A stretch of 64,000 nt of DNA, taken from NCBI RefSeq assembly GCF_003347635.1, contig NZ_QDFY01000013.1, positions 1 through 64,000 of the forward strand, in the 5' to 3' direction. Source of the stretch: Sphingosinicella terrae. GTDB lineage: Bacteria; Pseudomonadota; Alphaproteobacteria; Sphingomonadales; Sphingomonadaceae. The position numbers were made by a program, and so were the translations under genes. Position 1 is the first letter of the stretch. The number at the start of each line of letters is the position of its first letter. Under the pieces are notes generated by a model. It was not told where the DNA came from. It saw only the letters and a program-made list of their open reading frames with translations, and did not search any database. Positions 9,047-17,219 of the stretch are shown here, piece after piece.

Positions 9047-9100
9047 CCTTGCCTCCCCCCGCAACCGCGGACGCGGCGGCAGGGGGAGGCGCTGGCAAGC
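9047..9100. terminator. possible hairpin terminator between convergent genes
   Basis: GCCTCCCCCC (9051-9060) pairs with GGGGGAGGC (9082-9090), with CTTGC/GCAAG further out. It separates two convergent small genes. There is no T-tract, so termination is only inferred. Confidence 0.35.
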
Positions 9101-9106
9101 GTCAAG

Positions 9107-9247
9107 TCAGCGCAGGCGCCAGGGCATTCCCGGCAGCTTGATCATCGGCTTCTGGCACAGGACGCAGCGGCTGACGAAATAGCCGCCGTCCCAATGGCTG
9201 GTCTTGAGATCGGCGACGTGCCGGCCGAGCCACGAATGCAGGCTCAT
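9107..9247 (-). CDS. 46-residue protein with a CxxC motif
   Basis: A very small basic protein with a CVLC motif followed by KP, as in small zinc-knuckle-like proteins, and an aromatic-rich N-terminus (SLHSWLGRHV). It is the third gene of a trio in which each start overlaps the previous stop as ATGA (here 9244-9247). That argues strongly that this short frame is real and translationally coupled. Function unknown. Confidence 0.62.
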   Translation of the reverse strand: MSLHSWLGRHVADLKTSHWDGGYFVSRCVLCQKPMIKLPGMPWRLR

Positions 9248-9444
9248 CCATCCAGTCTTTCGGCGCGGGCGCGGCGCGTGACTTGCGCGAGCGCATCGGC
9301 GAGATTGCCGTAGCGATAGCCGTCGACATGATATTGGAAGGCGGCGACGCGGATGATGCCGTTGCGCTCCATCACCGCGGATTCGGGATCCGGCCGCGAT
9401 GGGAGGCGCGCGTCGGGCGCGGTCGGTAAGGGCGTCGGCATCAT
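9244..9444 (-). CDS. 66-residue protein of unknown function
   Basis: A small protein with a flexible Pro-rich N-terminus and a compact C-terminal half (GIIRVAAFQYHVDGYRYGN, LADALAQVTRRARAE). Its start overlaps the preceding stop (ATGA, 9441-9444) and its stop overlaps the next start (9244-9247). There is no known domain. An internal ATG at residue 25 would also keep the compact part, but the overlap favours 9444. Confidence 0.62.
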   Translation of the reverse strand: MMPTPLPTAPDARLPSRPDPESAVMERNGIIRVAAFQYHVDGYRYGNLADALAQVTRRARAERLDG

Positions 9445-9821
9445 CGTGCATCTCCTTCGGCGCGGCGCCGGGCTTCGATCGCGATCGCCGCCTCGACCAC
9501 TCTCAGGCCGGCGCTGCTTGCCGCCGCCAGTTCGACCGGCGGCCCGTTGAGCCCGCGATGGTGACCGTTGAGGAAGGCGCGCCCGTCCTGCGCCCCGAAG
9601 GCCGCCACCGCGGCGGCGAGCGCCCGCTTGCAGCGGTCGGCCGAAGGGGCGGGGCTTCCCGATGGGCGCTTGCTCTTCTTCGCCGGCACCTTGCGCAATC
9701 GGAGCGTCCCGCCGAACAGGCCCGCCAGCTCGGACCGGATCAGACGGGCTTCAGCGGCGGTGGCGGAGCGCGCCATCCCGATCGCCGGCGGTCTGCCGAT
9801 CCTGTCGTTTCGTCCCTGCAT
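9441..9821 (-). CDS. MbcA/ParS/Xre antitoxin-domain-like protein
   Basis: A 126-residue protein. The C-terminal about 55 residues resemble the toxin-binding domain of MbcA/ParS/Xre antitoxins (DUF2384): a Phe after a helix (AAVAAFG), then AFLN, GLNGPPVELAA and RVVEAAI. These match the family pattern of W/F-LN, L-G-x-P-x-E/D-L and a final V-E helix. No RES-type toxin is adjacent; the two downstream coupled small genes take that place. The start may be 9821 or the ATG at 9776 (MARSATA). The assignment rests on eye alignment only. Confidence 0.6.
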   Translation of the reverse strand: MQGRNDRIGRPPAIGMARSATAAEARLIRSELAGLFGGTLRLRKVPAKKSKRPSGSPAPSADRCKRALAAAVAAFGAQDGRAFLNGHHRGLNGPPVELAAASSAGLRVVEAAIAIEARRRAEGDAR

Positions 9822-10071
9822 CGGAGATCACCTTGAACGGCAAGCGGGAGCACGAAGTGTCTCTCAGTCACGAGGGCTTGCGGACGGAATGCCGGTGATG
9901 ACCTTCCATAGCAGAGCCGGCCAGGGCTGGCGAATCCCTCCGCCGTCGCCGCAGCCGAACGGTGCGTCTCGCGCGGGCGAGGGTTAACCCTTGATTCGGC
10001 ACGATTAGCCGGAACAACGAACGTCCAGCTGCGCTATCGAGACGGGTCTTCGGACGGATGCGGAATCGACA

Positions 10072-10389
10072 GTGGGTGGCGACGACAAGGCGGAACTGCG
10101 CCGCAGCAGGCGGCTGAAGGTGTTCCAGCCGGCCGCCCTCGCGGGACCGGCCGGGACGATCCGGATCCATCTCCTCGACGTCTCCGCCACCGGCGCGCTC
10201 GCTTATGCCGCCACCGCCCCTCCGGCGGTCGGCGACGCCTTGCAGCTGGAATGTGCCGGCATCGTCGCCGCGGCCACAGTGCGCTGGTGCAAGGGGAACC
10301 GCTTCGGCCTCCATTTCGACGCGCCGCTCGACGCGGAGGCCCTCCGGCGCATCGCCTCGCCGTCGCATGCCGCCAAGGGCCGGGCCTAG
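10072..10389 (+). CDS. PilZ-domain protein
   Basis: A 105-residue single-domain PilZ protein, a family that binds cyclic di-GMP. The N-terminal arginine motif (RRSRR, near residues 10-14) and the second motif DVSATGAL (D/NxSxxG) are both present, followed by the typical NRFGLHFD strand. The start is a GTG at 10072. Such stand-alone PilZ proteins act as second-messenger receptors; the output partner is not evident. It is convergent with the DUF1206 gene. Confidence 0.85.
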   Translation: MGGDDKAELRRSRRLKVFQPAALAGPAGTIRIHLLDVSATGALAYAATAPPAVGDALQLECAGIVAAATVRWCKGNRFGLHFDAPLDAEALRRIASPSHAAKGRA

Positions 10390-10412
10390 GAGAGTTCGGC
10401 AGGTCGCCGAGG

Positions 10413-11204
10413 CTAGCGGGCAGCCGCCCGCTTCAGCCTCCGGACGAGGTCGGGATTGCTCAGCCGTCGATGCCGCGCCTCGACCAGGCTGAACAGGCCG
10501 AACAGGAAGAGGCCCAAGGCGATCGCCCAGCGCAGCGTCGGCGGCATCGCATCCATCGCCTGGCCCATCCCGCCGGCCTCGCCGGCATCGGCCTCGGCGC
10601 CGGCCCGCCACAGCAGGAGGGCCATCGCCAGGAAGACGATTCCGCGGGCGAGATAGCCGGCGCGGCCGAGCCAGGCGACCCAGGCGCGGTGGGCCGCGGT
10701 CGGCTCGAGGTGGCGCAGGAAGCCGAGCCGGACCGCCTTGACGAGCTGATAGCCGCCGGTGACGAGCAGCACGAAGGCGCCGGCGGTGAGCAGCCACTCG
10801 CCGCCGGGCCATTCCAGCACCGCCGCCGCCCCGCGCTCGAGCGAATCGCCGCCGCCGCCGGCATCGTCGGTGAGCCCGAGCTTCAGCGACAGCCAGGCGA
10901 GCCCGAGATGGATGAAGCCCGAGACGGCGCCGCCGAGACGCACCGCTCGGCCCTTGGCGTCGTCGCCATGGCCCTCGCTGTCGAGCACCGCTTCCGCGAG
11001 CCGCCAGAGGCCGTAGCCGATGAAGCCGACGGCCAGCAGCACGAGCAGGATCCGGCCCATCGGGCTGGAGAGATAGGCGAGCGATCCGGCGCCGTCCTCG
11101 GTCCGCCCGAGCCGCAACGCGAGATAGCCGATCAGCCCGTACATCACGCCGCGCGCGGCAAAGCCGAGACGGGTCACGGCCTCGAACGCCCCTACTGACA
11201 ACAT
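10413..11204 (-). CDS. DUF1206 membrane protein
   Basis: A 263-residue polytopic membrane protein built of three repeats of a two-helix unit, each beginning with a Gly/Arg/Ala-rich segment such as LGFAARGVMYGLIGYLAL or LGRAGYLARGIVFLAMALLL. This is the pattern of the DUF1206 family. No catalytic residues are recognised and the function is unknown. A single ATG at 11204 precedes a clean N-terminus. Confidence 0.85.
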   Translation of the reverse strand: MLSVGAFEAVTRLGFAARGVMYGLIGYLALRLGRTEDGAGSLAYLSSPMGRILLVLLAVGFIGYGLWRLAEAVLDSEGHGDDAKGRAVRLGGAVSGFIHLGLAWLSLKLGLTDDAGGGGDSLERGAAAVLEWPGGEWLLTAGAFVLLVTGGYQLVKAVRLGFLRHLEPTAAHRAWVAWLGRAGYLARGIVFLAMALLLWRAGAEADAGEAGGMGQAMDAMPPTLRWAIALGLFLFGLFSLVEARHRRLSNPDLVRRLKRAAAR

Positions 11205-11383
11205 CGCTCACTCCCTTGCGCAGGCGCAACGAAGCTGTCGGGCCGCCGTTCCGATGACTCCGTCGGGCGGCCGGGTCGATCGGCTTCAGCGTGTCCGGGC
11301 ACGATTGTGCTCGCGTCGGGGCGCGTTGCGGTTAGGAAATGAGACCGGGCGACGCTTTATCTCCCCGACGCCCGGGAGGCGAC

Positions 11384-12124
11384 ATGGAACGCGAACCCAA
11401 GAAGATCGACTCGCTCGAGCTACGGCTCGCGCCCGAGACGAAGCGCGCCTTCATGGCGGCCTGCCGCGCCAACGGCGAGTCGGCCAGCCAGGTTCTGCGG
11501 TCCTTCATCCATCGCTATCTCCGTTCCGCCTCCCGGGCATCGACCGAATGGACAAGGGAGAGAGAGATGCCGTTCATGACGAGACACCGCCGCGCCGGCC
11601 TGGCCTTGGGTCTGGCCGCAGGGGCTGCCGCTGCCGCCTCGCTGACGCTGAGCGGGCCGGCGCGGGCGACCGGACATCCCGGGATCGAGGCCGTGTTCGA
11701 CCTGATGGACCGCGACCGCGACGGCCGCGTCAGCCTCGCCGAGTTCCGCGCTCCGCCGGTGCCGGCCGACGATTCCGGCGCGGTCAGGCTGGAAGTGACC
11801 GGCAAGGCGCCGCCGCAGCTGCAGGACACGCCGGAGAGCCTGTTCGCCGGTCTCGATGCGAATGGGGACCGCGCGCTCGTGCTCGACGAGCTCGTCGCCG
11901 GCACGCTCGCCCGCACCATCGCCACACGCGGCCTCGCCCCCGCCGATCGCGACGGCGACCTTTTCCTGACCGAAGGCGAGATCGCCGCCTTTCTCGGCGC
12001 CGAGCGCGTGCGCGGCGGCGTCGCCGACCCCGCCGCCGGAATCGCCCTCCTCGCCCGCGGCGTCGTCGCCGACCATGACCGCGACGGCGACGGAAAGGTG
12101 GCGCTGAGCGACCTCACGGGGTGA
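11384..12124 (+). CDS. ribbon-helix-helix-like N-terminus fused to a four-EF-hand protein
   Basis: A 246-residue protein. Residues about 8-48 look like a ribbon-helix-helix segment of the antitoxin type (IDSLELRLAPETKRAFM, SASQVLRSFIHRYL). Residues about 66-95 are a Tat/Sec-like hydrophobic signal (RHRRAGLALGLAAGAAAAAS, ending PARA). The rest carries four EF-hand loops: DRDRDGRVSLAE, DANGDRALVLDE, DRDGDLFLTEGE and DHDRDGDGKVALSD. The ATG at 11384 has GGGAGG 4 bp upstream. A second in-frame ATG at 11567 has GGGAGAGAG just upstream and would yield only the exported EF-hand part. It may therefore make two products. Confidence 0.75.
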   Translation: MEREPKKIDSLELRLAPETKRAFMAACRANGESASQVLRSFIHRYLRSASRASTEWTREREMPFMTRHRRAGLALGLAAGAAAAASLTLSGPARATGHPGIEAVFDLMDRDRDGRVSLAEFRAPPVPADDSGAVRLEVTGKAPPQLQDTPESLFAGLDANGDRALVLDELVAGTLARTIATRGLAPADRDGDLFLTEGEIAAFLGAERVRGGVADPAAGIALLARGVVADHDRDGDGKVALSDLTG

Positions 12125-12142
12125 GGGTATTCCAAAATCAGT

Positions 12143-12236
12143 GTCATCCCGACGAAGGTCGGGACCCATGAACACCGCGTCCGACGAATTCCCTCGTCGG
12201 TCTGCGTTCATGGGTTCCGGCTTTCGCCGGAATGAC
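12143..12236. repeat. palindromic intergenic repeat (GTCATCCC...GGAATGAC type)
   Basis: Outer ends GTCATCCC and GGAATGAC are followed inward by small hairpins (CCCGACGAAGGTCGGG, TTCCGGCTTTCGCCGGAA). A perfect inner inverted repeat CCCATGAAC/GTTCATGGG encloses a 40-bp core. It lies between convergent genes. The element inside truB (46530-46613) has the same end architecture. Confidence 0.8.
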
Positions 12237-12251
12237 GGATTTGGCCCTCCC

Positions 12252-14012
12252 CTAGGCCGCTCCCGCCCGCTCCGCCGCGATCCAGGCGTCGATCTCGCTC
12301 TCGAGGACGTCGAGCGGGACCGATCCGTTGCGCAGCACCGCGTCGTGGAAGCGGCGGACGTCGAAGCTCTCGCCGAGCGCCTGCTCGGCCCGCGCGCGAA
12401 GCTCGAGGATCTTGAGGCGGCCGATCATGTAGCCGAGCGCCTGGCCGGGCCAGCTGATGTAGCGGTTGACCTCCGCCTCGATATTGGCGTCGGTGAGGGC
12501 GGTATTCTCGCGCATGAAGGCGATCGCTCGCGCCTTGTCCCAGCCGAAGGCATGGATGCCGGTATCGACCACCAGCCGGCTCGCCCGCCACATCTGGTAG
12601 GAGAGCTCGCCCATCCGCCGCTCCGGCGTGTCGTAGAGGCCCATGCCGCCGCCGAGGCTCTCGGCATAGAGGCCCCAGCCTTCGGTGAAGGCGGTGAAGC
12701 TGGTGAAGTTCCGCCGGAACGGGGCGATGTCCATCTCCTGCTGGAGCGCGATCTGGAGATGGTGGCCGGGCACCGATTCATGCAGGCTGAGCGCCGGCAC
12801 CTCCCAGAGCGGCCTCTGGTCGAGCTTCGAGGTGTTGACGTAATAGGTGCCGGCGATGCCGCTCTCCGGGGAGCCCGGCCCGTAGAAGGCGGTGGTCGTG
12901 CCCTCCGCGATCTCGGCGGGTATCTCCCTGATGCCGTAGGGGAGGCGGGGCAGGGTGCCGAACAGGCCCGGCAGCTGCCCGTCGATATGCTTGGTGACGC
13001 GGGCGACCTCGCGCATCAGCTGCTCGGGCTCGGTGACATAATGAAGCGGGTTGGTGCGCAGCGCCTGGATGAAGGCCTCGCGGCTGGGATGCCCGGCCTC
13101 GCGCGCGACCCGGTCCATCTCGGCGCGGATGCGCGTCACCTCGGCGACGCCGATATCGTGGATCTGCTGCGGGCTGAGGTCGGTGGTCGTGTACGCGCGC
13201 ACCTGGAAGGCATAATAATCGGCGCCGCCCGGCTGGGTGGAGACGCTGTCGCTCGCCGCGCAATGCGGCTTGTACTCTTCGAGGTAGAAATCGAGGTGGC
13301 GCCGATAGGCCGGGTCGACCGTCCCGGTGATGATCCGGCGCGCGCGATCCTGCAGCGCCGCCCATTCCGCCTCCGGGATCGCCGCCGGCCGCTGCCCGGC
13401 GAACGGCTCGTAGAAGCGCGACTGCGCCGGATCCTCGGCGATGACGCCGGCGATCGTGCGCTCATAGCCGTCCAGCACCGAGCAGGGCAGGACGTAGCCG
13501 CCGCGCACCGCATTGGCGGTCAGCGCCAGCGCCTGGTCGTTGAGGCGGGGATAGAGGGCGAGGCGGGTGAGGTAGCTCTCATAATCGGCGCGTGTGCGGA
13601 AAGGGAGGTTCCGCGCCAGGCCGGCAAAGCCCTGGTGCCAGCCATAATAAGTGGTGAACAGCATGTCGCGCTGGCCGAAGCGGTTCTCCTCGACCGTCTC
13701 GGCCAGCGTCCGCCGCAGGATCGCCCGGTTGACCCGGTCGGCGGGGTCCAGCGCCTCGGCCGGAATGGCGTCGAGCCGGACGAGGAAGCCCTGCGCTTCG
13801 CGCACCCGCCGCTCGCGCGCCTCCGGCGAAAGGTCGCGGAGGCGATCGTCATGGTCGCGCACGCCGAGTGCGGTCGCCTCGGTCGGATTCTCGCGCAGCA
13901 GCCACTGATAATGCTCGTCGAGCAGCCGCCGGAAATCGTCGGCCGGCGCGGCGGCGGCGGCGGGCGAGGCGAAGGCGAGAGCGGCGGCGGCGGCGAGAAA
14001 GGCAAGGCGCAT
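12252..14012 (-). CDS. DUF885 family exported peptidase-like protein
   Basis: A 586-residue exported protein with a signal peptide in the first about 20 residues (AFLAAAAALAFASPAAA). It contains the DUF885 hallmark HESVPGHHLQ (HExxxGHH), a likely metal site as in related zinc-dependent carboxypeptidase-like proteins, and downstream SFTAFTEGWGLYAESLG with a conserved Glu. The substrate is unknown. The start at 14012 was chosen because it begins the signal peptide; the frame stays open upstream through a repeat. Confidence 0.9.
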   Translation of the reverse strand: MRLAFLAAAAALAFASPAAAAAPADDFRRLLDEHYQWLLRENPTEATALGVRDHDDRLRDLSPEARERRVREAQGFLVRLDAIPAEALDPADRVNRAILRRTLAETVEENRFGQRDMLFTTYYGWHQGFAGLARNLPFRTRADYESYLTRLALYPRLNDQALALTANAVRGGYVLPCSVLDGYERTIAGVIAEDPAQSRFYEPFAGQRPAAIPEAEWAALQDRARRIITGTVDPAYRRHLDFYLEEYKPHCAASDSVSTQPGGADYYAFQVRAYTTTDLSPQQIHDIGVAEVTRIRAEMDRVAREAGHPSREAFIQALRTNPLHYVTEPEQLMREVARVTKHIDGQLPGLFGTLPRLPYGIREIPAEIAEGTTTAFYGPGSPESGIAGTYYVNTSKLDQRPLWEVPALSLHESVPGHHLQIALQQEMDIAPFRRNFTSFTAFTEGWGLYAESLGGGMGLYDTPERRMGELSYQMWRASRLVVDTGIHAFGWDKARAIAFMRENTALTDANIEAEVNRYISWPGQALGYMIGRLKILELRARAEQALGESFDVRRFHDAVLRNGSVPLDVLESEIDAWIAAERAGAA

Positions 14013-14030
14013 GAGCAGGTCTCCGGCTGA

Positions 14031-14149
14031 CCTCCCCCGGATTTCCGGGGGAGGGGGACCGCGCGTGGCGCGGTGGAGGGGGCTCTTCGGCCGCAGGGCC
14101 CCTCCACCGTCCTTCGGACGGTCCCCCTCCCCTGCGAAAGCAGGGGAGG
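14031..14149. repeat. compound palindromic intergenic repeat
   Basis: Three hairpins in series: CCTCCCCCGG/CCGGGGGAGG around 14031-14054, GACCGCGCGTGGCGCGGT near 14056-14075, and CTCCCCTGC/GCAGGGGAG near 14127-14148. An inner CCGTCCTTCGGACGG lies at about 14108-14122. It lies between divergent genes (DUF885 and dodecin). Confidence 0.75.
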
Positions 14150-14219
14150 AAACAGGTCCGACCCTATTGCGGGAACGCCTGCGCGCAAGCCTTGTTGACC
14201 CGGTCGAGGAGGCCTTCGC

Positions 14220-14429
14220 ATGTCCGACCATGTCTACAAGATCGTCGAGATCGTCGGCAGCTCGCCCGACAGCATCGAGGATGCCGTGCAGCGCGCCGTC
14301 GCCCGCGCCTCGCAGACCCTGCGCGAGATACGCTGGTTCGAAGTCACCGATACGCGCGGCCATGTCGAGGACGGCAGGGTGGCTCACTATCAGGTGACGC
14401 TGAGGATCGGCTTCACGCTCGAGGATTAG
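14220..14429 (+). CDS. dodecin flavin-binding protein
   Basis: A 69-residue dodecin, which assembles into a hollow dodecamer that stores or sequesters flavins. It starts [14 protein letters not shown], has the helix [17 protein letters not shown], and then the [15 protein letters not shown] segment with the conserved Trp that stacks on flavin. Length and pattern match the family exactly. It is monocistronic, with a short gap before the peptide transporter. Confidence 0.95.
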   Translation: MSDHVYKIVEIVGSSPDSIEDAVQRAVARASQTLREIRWFEVTDTRGHVEDGRVAHYQVTLRIGFTLED

Positions 14430-14515
14430 GCGTCCGTCCAGGCGGAGGACGTTGAAAAGGCGTGGCCAGGCGGGCGGTTCGCGCTACCAAGGGGCATCCT
14501 CAGCGAAAGGCCCGC

Positions 14516-15910
14516 ATGACCAGCGCCGAAGCCACGCCGCCGCTCGACATCGCCGACCGCGCCGACCGCGCCTTCCTCGGCCATCCCAAGGGTCTCGGCT
14601 ATCTCGCCTTCACCGAGGCGTGGGAGCGCTTCTCCTATTACGGCATGCAGGCCTTGCTCGTCCTCTACATGGTCAACGAGCTGCTCCTGCCCGGCCATGT
14701 CGAGAATATCGCTTTGTTCGAGCCCTTCCGGCGGCTCTACGGGCTCGAGGGCCAGCCGCTCGCCTCCGCCATCTTCGGCACCTATGCGGCGCTCGTCTAT
14801 CTGACTCCGATCCTCGGCGGCTTCCTCGCCGACCGCGTGCTCGGCAAGCGGCGCACGGTGCTGCTCGGCGCGGTCACGATGGCGGTCGGCCACTTCCTGA
14901 TGGCGTTCGAGCTCACCTTCCTGTTCGCCTTGCTCTGCCTGATCCTCGGCAATGGCATGTTCAAGGGCAATATCGCGAGCCAGGTCGGCTCGCTCTACAA
15001 GCCCGACGACCTCCGCCGTGCCGACGCCTTCCAGATCTTCTATCTCGGCATCAATGCCGGCGTGATCGCCTCGCCTTTGGTCGTCGGCACGCTCGGCGAG
15101 ACGGTCGGCTGGCATTGGGGCTTCGGCGCGGCCGGAATCGGCATGCTGATCGGCCTCGCCATCTATCTCGCCGGCCAGAAATATCTGCCGAAGGAGCATT
15201 TCGAACCGCAGGCGCGCGCGGCCCGGGCGGATCGGCCCCGGCTCAGCCGGAGCGACTGGCTCGCCACCGCCGCCCTCGTCCTGCTGATCCCGGTGATGGC
15301 GATCGCGGTCGTCCCCAACCAGCAGATCTTCAACGCCTATCTGGTCTGGGGCGACCAGCGCTTCGACCTCGTCTTCATGGGGACGCGGCTGCCGACCACC
15401 TGGCTGGTCACCCTCGACGCGATCGTCAGCGTCTCCGCGCTCGTCGCCGTGACCGTCTTCTACCGCTGGTACGGCAAGCATTGGCGCGAGCCGGACGAGC
15501 TCGGCAAGCTCATCATCGGCTCGCTCTTCTCGGTCGGCGGGATGCTCTGCCTGTTCATGGCCGCCGCCTCGGCCGGGCCTGAGGAGAAGATCGGCCTGTT
15601 CTGGCCGGTCCTGTTCCACGTCGTGAACAGCATCGGTTTCGCCCACATGCTGCCGGTCAGCCTCGCTCTGTTCGCGAAGCTCGCGCCCAAGGCGATCAAC
15701 GCCACCGTCATCGGCCTCTATTATCTCGCCTTCTTCGGCGGCAACTCGCTCGTCGGCTGGGTCGGCGGCCTCTACGAGACCTGGCCGACGACCAGCTTCT
15801 GGCTGCTCCATGCCGGCTTCGCCGCGGTCGGCCTCGTCGTCTTCATCCTGTTCAGGCTGCTTCTCGCGCCGCGGCTGATGGCAAGCGAGCCGGCGCCGCT
15901 GCCGGCCTGA
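14516..15910 (+). CDS. POT-family proton-dependent oligopeptide transporter
   Basis: A 464-residue MFS transporter of the PTR2/POT type, which imports di- and tripeptides with protons. Signatures are EAWERFSYYGMQALLVLY (the ExxERFxYYG motif) in helix 1, the LGGFLADRVLGKRRT loop, and NGMFKGNIASQVG. About 12-14 hydrophobic segments are visible. The ATG at 14516 has CGAAAGG upstream; an earlier ATG (14462) would add a basic non-conserved stretch. Confidence 0.93.
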   Translation: MTSAEATPPLDIADRADRAFLGHPKGLGYLAFTEAWERFSYYGMQALLVLYMVNELLLPGHVENIALFEPFRRLYGLEGQPLASAIFGTYAALVYLTPILGGFLADRVLGKRRTVLLGAVTMAVGHFLMAFELTFLFALLCLILGNGMFKGNIASQVGSLYKPDDLRRADAFQIFYLGINAGVIASPLVVGTLGETVGWHWGFGAAGIGMLIGLAIYLAGQKYLPKEHFEPQARAARADRPRLSRSDWLATAALVLLIPVMAIAVVPNQQIFNAYLVWGDQRFDLVFMGTRLPTTWLVTLDAIVSVSALVAVTVFYRWYGKHWREPDELGKLIIGSLFSVGGMLCLFMAAASAGPEEKIGLFWPVLFHVVNSIGFAHMLPVSLALFAKLAPKAINATVIGLYYLAFFGGNSLVGWVGGLYETWPTTSFWLLHAGFAAVGLVVFILFRLLLAPRLMASEPAPLPA

Positions 15911-15948
15911 ACGCTGGACGGTGACGGCCCAGCTGCTAGACTGAAAAG

Positions 15949-16296
15949 ATGCGCTATCTTCTCGTCGCCATGGCCGCCACTGCGGCCCTCGCTCTCCCCG
16001 CCGCCGCCGAGGCGCGGCCGGCACGCTGCGTCCTCACCGCGGCCGGATCGCCGCAGTTCAGCGGTCCCTGCGATTTCCAGGCGGAGCGAGGCGGCAGCTT
16101 CACGGTGACGCCGGCCGAACGCCGCCGCTTCCCGAACGGGCTCGGCGCCGTCAGCCTGTCCGTCGTCGAACCCGGGATCGGCGAGGTTCGCGGCCTCACC
16201 CGCGACGGCATCAACTCGCGATGGGGTGAAGCGCGGCGCTCGCCTCGCGACCCCGCCTGCTGGGTCGGTGCGGACTTCAGCCTCTGCGTCTACTGA
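15949..16296 (+). CDS. small exported protein, unknown function
   Basis: A 115-residue protein with a clear signal peptide (residues 1-22, ending AAAEARP). The mature part has four Cys (RCVLTAAG, GPCDF, PACWVG, SLCVY), suggesting two disulfides in the periplasm. Its 3' end overlaps the convergent gene by 7 bp. No family recognised. Confidence 0.7.
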   Translation: MRYLLVAMAATAALALPAAAEARPARCVLTAAGSPQFSGPCDFQAERGGSFTVTPAERRRFPNGLGAVSLSVVEPGIGEVRGLTRDGINSRWGEARRSPRDPACWVGADFSLCVY

Positions 16297-17174
16297 TCCT
16301 CTGAGGAGGCGGGGGCGGCACTTTCGCGCTGCGCCGCCTGTTCGCGGCGTCTCAGGTTCTCGGCGATCCGCGCCTGGACATCGGGGCGGCCGCACAGGGT
16401 GCGATCGTACGCCGACTGTGGGCGGTCCTCGTCCATGCAGAGCCAGGGCAGGCGGACCTCGTCAGCCAGGTCCAGCGGCTCGACCGCACCGTCCTGCCGC
16501 TCCACCGCCGGAAGCAACTGCTCGGCGAAGCGGCTCCATCCGCTCTGGTCTCCCGCCGAGGACCAGCCGACGATTTGCCGCAGCATCGCCGCCGCCTCGT
16601 CGAACCGGCCGAGCTCGCGCTGCGCGTTGGCGGCGCGCGCATGGAGGCCGACATATTCGGCGTCCTGCGGATCGGCCGGAAGCGCCATGACGCGGCGAAC
16701 GAACTCCTCCTGATAGCGCCGCGCCCGCTCCGGCGACGGAAGGGGCTGACCGGTTGGCCCGTCTTCCGGCTTGACCTGCCACGTCGCCGCCAGCAGCAGG
16801 CCGAGCGCCTCCTTCTCGGGAAGGCCGAGGCGGGTCGCCAGCCACTGCGCCCGGTAATAGGTGCTGTCGTCGGCCACCATCGCCCGATAGGCGTCCGAAG
16901 CGATCAGCGACTCCAGCGTCCCGACCTCCTCCGGGCTGAAGTCGCGGAAGACGACGAGGCCGTTGGAGGGGCATTCGGGAATCGGAAGCGGCATGTACCA
17001 ATAGCTGTGCGGCCGCCCGTCCGGTCGTCTTCCGGTGGTGCTGTAATGGCTGGACTGGAGCGCTTCGAAGGATTCGCCGCCGACGGGGCAGGTCATCGTC
17101 GCGGGGCCGCCATGGAGGGGCGGCGGTGGCGGTGGCCCGGCTTGCGCCAGCAGCAAGAGGGCGAATCCGATCAT
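16290..17174 (-). CDS. exported protein with a Cys-rich N-terminal segment, unknown function
   Basis: A 294-residue protein with a short hydrophobic leader (MIGFALLLLAQAG) and a Pro/Gly linker. A segment with TCPVGGESFEAL and IPECPSNGLV follows, recalling DUF2225-like zinc segments though the cysteine spacing is incomplete. The remaining two thirds are helical and TPR-like (ALPADPQDAEYVGLHARA, ANAQRELGRFDEAAAMLRQI). The function cannot be assigned. Confidence 0.7.
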   Translation of the reverse strand: MIGFALLLLAQAGPPPPPPLHGGPATMTCPVGGESFEALQSSHYSTTGRRPDGRPHSYWYMPLPIPECPSNGLVVFRDFSPEEVGTLESLIASDAYRAMVADDSTYYRAQWLATRLGLPEKEALGLLLAATWQVKPEDGPTGQPLPSPERARRYQEEFVRRVMALPADPQDAEYVGLHARAANAQRELGRFDEAAAMLRQIVGWSSAGDQSGWSRFAEQLLPAVERQDGAVEPLDLADEVRLPWLCMDEDRPQSAYDRTLCGRPDVQARIAENLRRREQAAQRESAAPASSEDQ

Positions 17175-17219
17175 GCCACTACCCTAGGCCGGCGTCGCTC
17201 CGGCTGGAAAGGGGCGACC

